Assembly: GCA_037043015.1 (NCBI GenBank)
Contig: CM073322.1
Span: 1,499,601 to 1,563,600 of the forward strand
DNA from: Bryum argenteum
Taxonomy: Eukaryota; Streptophyta; Bryopsida; Bryales; Bryaceae
Direction of reading: 5' to 3'
DNA length: 64,000 nt
Shown here: piece after piece, positions 1 to 10,441 of the stretch
Numbering within the stretch: the stretch's first letter is position 1
Layout of the letters: every line of letters begins with the position of its first letter
Made by a program: the position numbers and the translations under genes
The notes under the pieces: generated by a model
What the model saw: the letters and a program-made list of their open reading frames with translations, nothing else
Told to the model about the DNA's origin: nothing
Database searches by the model: none

Positions 1-82
1 TTGGAGTTCTTCGTCATCATCATCATCGTCTTAGCAATTGAGCATCCCCCGGGACTGATGCGAGGGTGCCTCCTGTGTGCAG

Positions 83-3000
83 CTACTTGTTCAATTTGAT
101 GGTAGGCACGGGATGTTTAGCTCTTCCATCAGTGTTGCTGAAAGGAGGCTGGGTACGCTACTAGATCGCCCTCTTGCAACAAGAATGATTTGCAATAAAC
201 CTACTCACAAACTGCAGATCTTGATCTTCTTTTAAATTTCCACAAGCATGGATTGCAAGTAACTTGGACTCCCTCGCAGGTTTTGGGCGTCTCCTTCATT
301 GGCATCGTTGCATTTCTCAGGTACGCAGATCGTTTGCGAGCGTACCTCAATCATTTGATTGAAGTTTTACATCAGGTGGTTTCCTTACTTTTCTTGTTTG
401 TGTGTGTGGGTGTAGCTATGTAAGCGTGACGTTTGTGCTGGAGTCCATGGCCACTGCGAATGCCTTCCTCCAACTCAAGAAGGTACCAAACTCCTCCAAA
501 CCCTAGCATGTAGAGTTTTCGTAAAGAATCGTAAAGACGTATTCCTTTCCATGCCGTTATCATTTTTTGCTCATTCCTCTTGGGTTTTCACGGTACTGTA
601 GTCTTCCTCTACAAGTGTGATGGAGCTATCATCTTCTTCTTTTTTTGCATTCAAATCTAGAAACATGTCTCAAACCGAATCCAAGACCCTTACGTCTGCA
701 ATGGTGATAGCCTTTTCCACTTCTTGAGCTTGTAGGCCACCACTTTCATCTCATATCCAGAGGTGCTAGTGGCAAGTTTTAATTTAAAATCTAACTGCGT
801 GAAAACCCTAGTTTCAAGCAAACTGGCAAAGATGGTAAGCTTAAAGCAGAGCATTCAATTGAGTGGAGCATTTTTAACATTTGGTGTGATTGATATTGTC
901 AGGACGGGCTGGATGAATCGCTTTTGAGTGAAGAGGCAGGAACACGAGGAGGCGATGGCAATCGCAAACAAAGTGCCGACGAAGGCGACATATTCCAGAT
1001 CTCGAAGAAGATAGAGTTTGGAGAAATGGCTGTACGCTCTTACGACTTAGTCTCATTTCTATTGAGCTTTGCTATGGAAAAGTGTTGTTTTCTGAGTGGG
1101 GGTTGAGCTTTGCTATGGAAAAGTGTTGTTTTCTGAGTGGGGTTGAGCTCTGATATGGAAAAGTGTTGTTTTCTTAGGGGGGTGTTGATCTGTGCATGTG
1201 CAGGGCATGTTTTTCAATCAGTGGGGCATCATCGTCTTCTACATTGCTCTCATTGTAAGTGTCTAGAGCATTGTCTATGTGCACACATTACTTGGGGCAG
1301 GAAAAGGGTGGTTGTCTTATAGACAAAGTTCTTGTTCATTTGTCAAACACAATTTAAATGAGCTGTACATTTAAGATGTCATCAAATGTACATCTCATTT
1401 AACAAATGAATAGGGATTCTGTCCGATAAGATAATGCTGGGTTAACCCATGTAATGTAAGATCTAAAAGTAATGACAAAGTAATGACAAGAGGCTGTATG
1501 TGGGGTGAATTACGGGGTATAAGATGATTCTGAATGAAAACGAAATGTCATGTCAAGATGTTTATGGTTAAGGCAAGACAATGTGTTAGGTCATAGGTAG
1601 GGGGCTTCCTTTCCGCTTCAAAACTCTTGATTGTTTGCATCTCTTATCACGATTGTTTGTATCAATCTCTAGCACATTTAGTGTGGTCAAAAAGATGGTT
1701 CTTTTCAAAATTGTGTTTGTGGATACTTTAGTATGTGCATTGCCCATTAGAACATTGTGGTAGAGTGGATGGCTCTTAGAATTCAGCAAAACTTGCACGA
1801 TTGAAAATTTAATCATACCTTTTACTCCATATAACTATTTTCAATTGACAATGTGACTACACCTAGAGTCACAAAACCCCGTTTCTTTTTCTTTTTTTTT
1901 TATTATTATTGATTAATTTTTAATTTTTTTAATTTTTTTTTTTCCATGTTTGTGTTCTCATGTGATAAGAATCTTGTATGCAGTTGTATTTGATGGGAGA
2001 CTCACTGATCTACAGCACACTAGTTGCTCGATCATTAGCTCAGTTTTTCGTCGACCTCACTCCAGCTTCGTGGGCATTCGACATGTACCTGGGTATCTTC
2101 TTTTTCTTCAGCTTGCCTCTCTGGTAATAATTCTACATACAATTTTTGCATCATCCCTGACTCCATCACTTTCTGTTTTAACAATTTCTTCAATTGTTCT
2201 TTTTTGTTGAAGTTAAAATGGGTTCGTGGCTTATGGCAGCTACTTCGATTTCCAGAAAACCAAGCTTCTGCAAATGACTACACTCGTACGATGCCCTTCA
2301 CTTGATGTCTCTTATTTCTTGCAGTAAATGAATAAGGGGGAAAATCCTTCGACTCAACTGTAAAGTGTTCTTTATAACAACCGTTTGAGTCATATGAACA
2401 TCTATAATAAAATACTGTACGGCGATCCTTCCTACCCACGAACCTACCAACCTTTTTTATGTTTTTTGGATTATGTTCAAAAAATACAAGCATATATAAT
2501 TCTGTTTCAGGAAATGGTAAACACGGGATACTCTTTTGAAAGTACTATATAAAGAGCTCCTCGTCGAGACGACGGGTACCTTACTAGTAATAAATTTCCA
2601 CATGGTAGACTTTCTAGAGTAACCTTGGTTTTCTAGCAAATGAGATCGGCTAATGTTCCATCACTTAAACTTGGTGTATGTAGATTTTACTCACTAAATG
2701 GTTCATTTGTTGTGCAGGCAATTCGGAATATATCATTGTACATGTAAGTGCAATCTTGTTAATTTACTGTTTTGTTACATGTTTCTTGTTACTATGTCTC
2801 CGTCTGCATTGTTAATTGATGTTTTGTTTTGCAGCATGATTGGTTTGGCAATTGCTAGAAGTGTGAAAGGAGGCCGGAAAGACTCGGATGTACCAACTAT
2901 CAACTTGTCGTAAGCACATTCATACTTTTCTTAACATACTCAAGAATATCTTCCACTAAATTGTGGATTCTAGAGAGTTTGAACTTTGGATATCTTTTAA

Positions 3001-6000
3001 AACTAAGGAATGTGGCTTTGTTAAAATCCTAGAACTTTGTTGGTAATAAGCAAGAGCTTTATTTTTTTAATTTTTTTTTTTCCAGGGCATTGCCGAACCT
3101 TTTTGGAGGAGCTGTTTACTCATTCATGTGCCATCACAGGTACACTTTTCTTCTTTTCACTAGAAAATGTATGAGCTCTTACTTTCTGCAGCTGCGTTAT
3201 TGTGAAAGACTTGAAAATTGCATGATATTATGCCAATTTTAAACTATTTTGGGGCTTACACTAATAAAAACATCTGCCCAATATGTTATAGTACGATTAT
3301 TTTGAGTCATTATGGACAAGTTGTATAAGACAATTTTCTTCTGTTGTTAGTTGAGAATAATTTCTTGAACGTTGAGATCTCTTCATGAATGTACAATGGT
3401 CAGGATCTTCGTTGTTGAACAGGATAAAAAAAAATAAGATGGAAAACTTCACCTGTTTAGTTTAAAAGAATTTGTCTTGATGTAGCATTATTGTATGTGT
3501 GTAGTTTGCCTGGTATTGTAACACCAATGCGTAACAAGGCCCACTTACAACGCATCGCGGGCATGGCATACGGGTTTGTTGTTGTTGTGTACCTGGCGTC
3601 CCTGATCTCTTGCGGCTTTGCATTTGGTATGTACTTGCTTCCTCTTTTTGCATAGCATTTGGTTCATGGTTATAGCAATAGTTCTTATTGATGAGAAGCA
3701 ACCTCTCTACTTAAGGACACCTATTTACTACATAAGGGCTACTTAATTTTCTTTGATATGTTTCCTTGTCTTTGTCATTCTACCCAATTTCATAGTGAAT
3801 AATGAATCCCATCTTACAGACAATGGATTTTTTTTTAAGAGAATCTTCATGTACTACTAGTTTTGAGAACTCTTGTTGCTTGTTATGTTTGAGGACGAAA
3901 AAGTTCATCATTGCGTGCACTGGTGGTGAGACATGGTATCACCACCAAGCTGAATGATTCATTCCACCAAGCTTGATGGAACAAAACATTCTTGGTGAAA
4001 ATACTGATAGAGAACTGGATGAAAATACCACTTATTCAATAATGTTGATCATGTGAATAAACTTCACAATGCTTAGTTCTTATGATTGTACATAATGTTC
4101 ACCCAAAATATTAAATGTTTGTCATGCAGGTGTCAATGTAAAGGATCCATTGACGTTCAATTTTCCTGCGGATGGTATCCACCTTGAAAAATAATAAGTT
4201 TTGTGTCTTTGTTTGATTTTCCTTTCTAAATGCATGTTACTATTCCTTGACCAAAGATGGCAGAGTATGGTTTCATCGGCAACTTTTTATTCTTATTCCC
4301 AGGTTTGTTTCTTACAAACCAAATATATCCAATTAAAAGTTGACCTCGTGTCTTTTTAGTGTTGAACTTATTATTGTGAGTTACTAACTTTTTTTGATAT
4401 TTTGGGGTTGCCAGTGTTTACATTGACATCAACTTTTCCTATGCTCTCTATCACATTGCGCAACAACATCGAGACTTTGATCCTCTACATTACAAACAAA
4501 GGTAAGACCTCAAAATTATATGATTTGTATCAATAATAAGAACATGTTATAATTATATGTACAATAGGTTACATAGTATGTCTTATTCCGATAACCATAA
4601 GCTAGGTTATTAGATTAGTTTTAAGATGCTGCAAAATAAACTATATTATGTGTAATTAGATTCTCATCATAGATAGTGTTGATATATATTGTAAAAATCA
4701 TAAATTACAGTGTCAAGATTTACTTTAGAAAGTTCTACTCAAGCAATTGAGAGAGCAAACGTCGAATGTACACTATTTGGTCAATGTAAGTCACAAACAA
4801 TGTCTCACTTTTTTACCGTATACCTACCTTGATCCTCACATAGATATCAACCATTCAGCATTGGTGTGATGGCCACTAATTAATTCTTGGAGTCAAGAAA
4901 CGATGTCAAAAGGTTGGGCGTGATTTGAAACCCATTTGCAATTTTTTATAAATACCATTTTACATTTGATGCCTAAAATGCATAGTAGAACATTCAAGTT
5001 GGAAAACAAACAAAATGGTTGTAATCAAAACATGAAGTACAAGATTACAACCATGACGATTAATGTAACCTCGACTTGCAAGATTTTACTTGATATACAT
5101 GCTATTACTCATTGACTACTTACTATTTATTTGTTTGAGTACAGGTTCAGACTCACCACCACAAAATAACAACATTCGGCAGCTGATGCTCACTTTGTTG
5201 GCTGTTGTGCCACCCACCCTACTCAGCTTCATTGCTCATGTACAATTCCATGCCAAGCTTATCATTGCTCTAATTTGAAGTACTCTATGTAGCAAGTCTA
5301 AAATCAGCAATGTATCTTTACCCTTAAATGCCTAGTCCCTCTGAAAATACACTAAAAAGCAAGCCCGAGGGGCATGCTTCGGCGTTTAAGGGTTAAACGT
5401 TAAAGGTTGTCAAATTACACCAAAATTCATGCCCATGAGACTTGGCGTTGAGGGGTTAAACAACTTCTATCACCTCAACATGTACTACTATTGTAGATAC
5501 CTCTGTTTTAACAGTATATTTTGTTGGTTGTTGGGTATGATTATGGTATTACAATTGGCTTTATTGACAAGTGTGTGAATCGGTGCAGCGTGCAAATGTG
5601 TCCGTGGATGAGCTCGTGGGCTTCACAGGGGCGTTTGCTGGATGTGCAGTTATGCTCATCATTCCTGCTGCCTTGGTTTATTGTTCTAGAAAGTGAGCTC
5701 TCTTTCCTCCTTTTTTTTCTTTCTTTCTTGCTCTTCTTCTCACATTGATCAAGTGGTGTACACTCATTTGCTCTCTCTATAGTAAGCCTTGACACAATTT
5801 TAGTTTCTTCTATGAAACTTCCTACAGTAGATTGGACACTAATTGTGACAGGACATAGTTTGACGATTCTTGTCTACTTATTGTTATATAACATTCATAG
5901 CGTCATTCTTGCAATAATTCAAAAAAAATTCTTATGGAAGTTGAAGGTAACTTAAAATATATTGCCAAATGAAGATTGATATAATTATGTGGGACAATGC

Positions 6001-6203
6001 AGAGTATTTGATAAAGCGTGGAACTCAACAAAAGGATCAAGTACTTCCAAGCCGGCCAACTTCCATCATTCTCCATTTTCAGGACAAGGTTGGATAATAG
6101 GGATTTTGGCATGGGCAGGTATCTCTTTGATTTTCAACTCTTATGAAAAGATTTTTGCTAAATTACCATCACCCTAATTGGCAGGGGATATGTATTTACT
6201 ATG
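83..6203 (+). CDS. TMEM104: TMEM104-like multi-pass membrane transporter homologue (5' partial)
   Basis: Eighteen exons can be read: 83-152, 280-320, 416-482, 903-1031, 1204-1254, 1984-2123, 2240-2285, 2718-2743, 2835-2909, 3086-3139, 3505-3626, 4130-4174, 4264-4302, 4415-4501, 5145-5239, 5589-5692, 6003-6118, 6184-6203. All have GT-AG borders and matching phases, giving 441 residues to the stop at 6201-6203. Family hallmarks are in order: YLFNLMVGTG and ALPSVLLKGGW (first helix), YVSVTFVLESMATANA, FGEMA, YLMGDSLIYS, FDFQKTK, LFGGAVYSFMCHHSLPG, TSTFPMLSITLRNN and a C-terminal WIIGILAWAG helix. The known family is a membrane protein related to amino-acid/auxin permease-type carriers; its substrate is not established. 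Human TMEM104 is about 500 residues, so only the first exon (about 20 residues) should lie left of the window. About ten membrane helices are expected. Its 3' exons recur, decayed, after both kinase loci. Confidence 0.92.
1063..1190 (+). repeat. Three-copy tandem repeat in a TMEM104 intron
   Basis: A unit of about 42 bp containing GCTATGGAAAAGTGTTGTTT is present three times head to tail. The third copy has diverged. It lies in the intron between the exons ending at 1031 and starting at 1204 and has no visible coding role. Confidence 0.8.
2401..2587 (+). mobile_element. Short non-autonomous Helitron in a TMEM104 intron
   Basis: The element begins with TCTATAATAAAATACTG directly after an A. 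It ends with a GC-rich hairpin (CGTCG-AGA-CGACG, about 2560-2574) followed by ACCTTACTAG directly before a T. A 5' TC, a 3' hairpin, a CTAG end and an A/T insertion point are the diagnostic Helitron features. Copies of the same family lie at 32068-32681 and 39631-40001 in the opposite orientation. The interior carries GTAGGTTGGTA-type short repeats read on the other strand. No coding capacity is visible. Confidence 0.72.
5316..5456 (+). mobile_element. Relic of a TTAA/CCCTTAAACGCC-type MITE in a TMEM104 intron
   Basis: An ACCCTTAAATGCC end faces GGCGTTTAAGGGTTAA about 80 bp away, and a second degenerate end (TTGGCGTTGAGGGGTTAA) follows. The termini match the better preserved copies at 38790, 45593, 52607 and 59562. 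It is much shorter than those, so it is probably an internally deleted copy. Confidence 0.5.
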
Positions 6204-6950
6204 AATGAAAGACCTTGTCCTAAAAGGTTTATTTTCAAGATGATGTACTTTGTCATTTTTTATCGTATTTTGGGTGATTTGGTGATTTGGCATAATGAAT
6301 TAGGGTCACTTTAAGTGGACAATGCCCTCTCAAAAGTATACGTTTACAAGAGAAAGAAGAGAACATGTCTCAATTTTCAAACAATCACCATGTTCACAAA
6401 GTACAAGGGAATTTAAGGATCACGATTTTCCAACTCAATGACCAAAATCATACAATACTTTGAAGCTTAGATCAAATTCTTGAAGTAGGTTCTACACCAT
6501 TAGTGGATCAATCCAATGAATCAACCCCTAAAGGTAAGGGAAACCCATTCAGGATCAAATTGACTTTGGTCACATTTTAAGATATGAACTTTAGATCATA
6601 TGAATTTGGGATTGGAGAGTAAAGTGCTCTTGGTCCCATTTGGTTTTACACTATGGACCTTGAAAAAAAAAGAGAATGGTCACTAACTTTGAGGTCTCCA
6701 AAGTATGCTAGAATTTCCATAGTGGATAATGTTATCATGTTCTCCTTGATTATAGTTGAGTCAAAGCAAATATTTCAACATAACTACAATCAAGAAGACC
6801 ATGAGGCTCAATATCATTGATTGGCAAGTAATCAATTCTTTAAAACAAAGGAGGAAAAAGGGGATGCTACAAGAGAAAATAATGAGATTTATATTAGAAA
6901 ATTGAGCTTAAACTTGTCCCGGTCCAAATCCACTTTACACTACAATTTTC
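6204..6950. other. TMEM104 3' flank, no gene seen
   Basis: The first part is the 3' UTR region. A stretch around 6205-6300 resembles 18180-18500, which follows the decayed TMEM104 tail there, so it belongs to the duplicated tail block. I see no other gene, RNA or clear repeat. Confidence 0.5.
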
Positions 6951-6954
6951 GATT

Positions 6955-7850
6955 GGTTGCTTAAAATTTTTCGATCGAGGATCAACTATGCAAGAGAAAA
7001 TTTCCACCAATGATTAGTTGCAATTTGGACTCAAGGAGCTGTCTGAGATGATTCTGGGAACGAGACGACCACTGATCGCTTTACACCTTGTCACTGTACA
7101 AAAACAATGTTGGAGTGATACGGTCGAAGTACCCATAACCACCAACATAAGAAAATTTGCCCATTTGTAGCTGGTCTATTTATAGTGGGTAATTTTTTGG
7201 GGGTGGCAAGATAGTTTTTAGGAAGGTTTGTAATTTTTTTATAAATACCGAATTAATACAAATTTTCAAACAATAAAGTACTACAGGACCCGTAATCAAC
7301 CTATAGGGTATGCAAAAACCACCTTAGCTGGTACAAATATCCATTCATGATTCGACACAAAACTACCAACTTTTTTATTGTTTTGATTGGTCAGTTTGAA
7401 TTGAGTGTTCTGACAATGCTAGTTCAGGCTAGGTACGGTTATGGGGAGACCTATAGGTTGATACTGGGGGTGCTGGTGGTTTTAGGTACTTCTACCTTAC
7501 TGTACTCAGGCCAACCAAGTCGCAGTCTGACGGAAGTAGCAATTTGATTAGGTTATTGTCCACCTTTTCAAAACAAAAAAAAAGTAATAAATAAATCTTG
7601 CCCTCAAGCTCATGAGAGATGGGGCTTGACTGAGTTTTGGAGGCCTTTGGCATCCTGCCTTCTGCCTTGCTCCTGATCTGTGCATGTATCTGTTCATTTA
7701 TGACCGTGCACCATGGTATATCCTGCACACATGCTTCGCACGAGGTCGCTCACAGCACCAAATTCGGAACAGGAGATGACTTCTCGGCTCCCTTCACCAA
7801 CAGCCAGAAGAAGAGAAACTCCAAACTTATTTAAGTTAGAGGTCAGCATG
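6955..7850. repeat. Left block of the duplicated kinase unit (partner at 26060-27165)
   Basis: Two stretches match the region near 26.1-27.2 kb in the same orientation. One is around 6975-7090 (containing GAACGAGACGACCA). The other is around 7500-7790 (CGCAGTCTGACGGAAGTAGC, then CTTGCCCTCAAGCTCATGAG). No long reading frame is conserved between the copies, so I treat it as non-coding sequence carried along with the kinase unit. Confidence 0.6.
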
Positions 7851-7930
7851 AATAGAGTGTTTGTTTAACCTATTCTTGAATGTATGTCCAGAGGTCATCA
7901 CACCAATGACGGGACTACTAACTCCTCTAT

Positions 7931-8205
7931 GGGGCGCTTGCATTTCAATGCTGCGAGCGTTTCTCGGAGCCCCCATCAAGCCAATGGGATTATTTTCTTC
8001 AGAGATCCTTGTAGTTTTTCATTCGGACCTCCTGACGGCCGTTATTGATAATCTTGAATTCAAATTTGAGGCATGCGACCCCAAATCACCCTTGAAGGCC
8101 TATTCTTTGGCATTTAAAGCATTCACATCAAAAAATTAGGGGCTCTTTACCCATCACCCTCCCTGGCTCCCGAAAAATGCTCGTAGCACTGAAATACGGT
8201 GATCC
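7931..8205. mobile_element. MITE with long imperfect terminal inverted repeats, nested in the SINE
   Basis: The left end (GCATTTCAATGCTGCGAGCG, then TTTCTCGGAGCC) is the imperfect reverse complement of the right end (GGCTCCCGAAAAATGCTCGT, then AGCACTGAAATAC). The SINE body continues on both sides. The target duplication is unclear, perhaps about 9 bp around CTCCTCT/CTTCTCT, so the superfamily is open. Confidence 0.5.
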
Positions 8206-8249
8206 CTTCTCTAGGGGTGAACACTATTCTAGTTCCTACCTAGCCACTA

Positions 8250-8465
8250 CACTAAATTTGATAATTAGTGTTAGATACACTAATTTACATGAACATGTTA
8301 TAAGTTTTTATTGTTGTTCAATAATTTTACCCACTGTATTGGCCAAGATGGGGGTCCTTATATAGTATCAGAATCAATGCTCTTGGTAAATTTTTTAAAC
8401 AAAAGTAAAAACTTATAGCATTTTCAAATCTTATAATAATCTAACACTAATTATCGAATTTAGTG
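8250..8465. mobile_element. CACTAAATTTGATAAT-type MITE with TA target duplication
   Basis: The 216-bp element has near-perfect terminal inverted repeats starting CACTAAATTTGATAATTAGT. It is flanked by TA on both sides and splits the SINE segment AGCCAC-TA-GTGCC. A second copy at 58246-58462 has the same size and ends. Confidence 0.85.
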
Positions 8466-8631
8466 TAGTGCCTTGGAGATATCCGACACGGAATCCTCCT
8501 AAAGGGCTTCAAGTACCTTGGGAAGGAAAATTGCCTGACACATTCACTCAACAATGGATTTTCTGCTTGCCACATGCCCCCATTTGCTTGCGTGGTGAGG
8601 GCCCACCATGCCCATAGAGCCAAGCGCCGGA

Positions 8632-8878
8632 CACTAAATCCAATCCATGTTCCCCCTTGGAATTTCCAAATATGGAGGGAGGCTATTAAAAGGCTGCCCG
8701 GTATTTTTTTGTGTTTAAGGCCTTAAAATTCCAAGAAGAGGCCCCGGGGGGTAAAGTGGGGGTGCAGACCCCAAATTTCAAAAAAAAAAATTCAAAAAAA
8801 TGACCTTAAGGGGGTCAAAAATGGAAAATAAAAAAACTGGGGCGCCCCCCAAGTGGGGAACATGGATTGGATTTAGTG
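8632..8878. mobile_element. MITE with terminal inverted repeat CACTAAATCCAATCCATG
   Basis: The two ends are inverted copies of about 29 bp reading inwards to CCAAG/CTTGG. The interior is GC-rich with oligo-A runs. The outermost bases CACTA recall En/Spm-type elements, but I cannot see a clean target duplication. Confidence 0.65.
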
Positions 8879-8949
8879 AGCGGCGAGCCAAGCAAGTTGG
8901 CTACCCATATGCCTCATGTGCGCGGGGTAATTATTATCTGTAAAATTTG

Positions 8950-10441
8950 ACACGATGTCCAAGACTGGTGGTATCCAAAGTCAAAATATGGTATTACTGT
9001 TCAGCCTGGGCCGAGCACTGTTTGAGCACTTACCGATTCTCACCCCCTTGTCAGGACTTCACATTTTTGTAACCCTCCCCACCAAGCCAACCTCTTTCTC
9101 TCTTGACTCATTGCGGCAGCGGCCGATCGATAGCTGATGGACGAGCTTTGACGCAAGCCGTGCTGAGTTGAAACACATCCTTCCACCGGCTAGACTGCAA
9201 GTGGCGGAGGGATTTGTATACGAGGTATATATTCAATCATCCATCCCGTGTATGTAAGATGCAGTTCAGACTCTTCACCTCCTAGCTTCCGTTGAATGTT
9301 TGTATGACTTCCGACGGAAAGTTTCGGACACAAAAATGATTCTCAGAGTTTGCTCAGTTTCTTAGTGTTTTTGACATCGTCGTTACGTACTGGTCAGCAC
9401 GGATCTGTTCACTTGTTTGCGAAAGGTTTTCGTGCATTTTTCTGTACATACGAGGCCGATCCTTTGGGGCTCCCCTTGCAGATCTAGTGTTGCTCGAAGT
9501 CAGGATATGCCTGACTCATGACCCATGAAAATTAATGTGTGAAACGATAGGCATGTGACGTGCTCAAATTTGTTTGCCCGTTGAAATGAAATGCAGAGGA
9601 GGTCTTCAGTCTTGAACACTGGTGCAGACGATCTAACGCGTTGAACGGTGCTTCTTGGGCGAACGCGCCCCCCTTGCACGGGTCACGGTTCAGATGCTCT
9701 CCATGCCGAGGCGCCCCGCCCGCCCTCACCTCTCTCTCTTACTCGGAGCTGTTTCATCGGTTAGCGCAAGGGTTTCGGAGGTTGTTAGATCAATCGACAT
9801 TATAATTTATATTGCAGACGCCATTTCGTAGCCTACCGATGCCGTTTGTGGCTGCGGCATTCTCCTGATCATTCAAGTGCTGGTCGACCAAGCAACTGCC
9901 TCACTGACGTGGTGATGGCTATGGCGAATCTGTTTCTTCACTAGTCGTGAGTGGTATCCTTGCGCCTACCGATGCCGTTTGTGGCTGCGGTATTCCCTAA
10001 AGCATTCCAGCGCTACATGGTGCTGGCTATGGCGGATCTGTGACAAAGCAACTGCTCCAATGAAATGGTGACATACAGGGCGGATCTATTCCTTCACTTG
10101 CCGTAAGTGGGATCCCCCCTCCTGTGATATCGACCTTCATATATGTTGGGTGCCGATCCCAAGTGTGCCATAGCATCTTCATATGATTTCTTAAGTTGCA
10201 GAGCCTATCATTTCTTATGTTCAGATGCTCTTGTTTGAGGAGTTTTACGCTAACTCTGGGCTTTTCCGGGTTCAACAGATCGCTCAAAGTTTACCGACAA
10301 GCTTCTACACACCCGGAATCGTCAGTGTCATTCTCTGCGCATGCAAGGGACTGATCTGAAGGTAGATAGCCGTTGCACAGGCTACAGCTCTTTATCGATA
10401 AGCGTACATTGTGTGACCCAGAAGAGGTTTCTAGACGGAAG
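8950..10441 (+). promoter_or_regulatory. Conserved 5' region of kinase gene A1 (promoter and leader)
   Basis: About 1.4 kb is closely matched by 30268-31785 upstream of B1, without a conserved reading frame. A pyrimidine-rich CTCTCTCTCTTACTCGG stretch near 9730 could mark the transcription start; no TATA box is obvious. Between about 9830 and 10120, a roughly 125-bp unit (GCCGTTTGTGGCTGCGG, later GGTGATGGCTATGGCG) is repeated in degenerate form. Immediately before the gene, ACACCCGGAATCGTCAGTGT and the following 90 bp look like leader sequence. Where transcription starts, and whether the leader has introns, cannot be decided here. Confidence 0.5.

Larger units (their letters stand above)
7853..8545 (-). 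mobile_element. tRNA-derived SINE, truncated and broken by two MITEs
   Basis: 7853-7930, about 8206-8249 and 8466-8545 together match the body of the SINE seen whole at 27170 and 57370 (segments such as GACTACTAACTCCTCT, TAGTTCCTACCTAGCCAC, GTGCCTTGGAGATA). The tRNA-like head with boxes A and B is missing here. Two inverted-repeat elements interrupt it. Confidence 0.65.
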
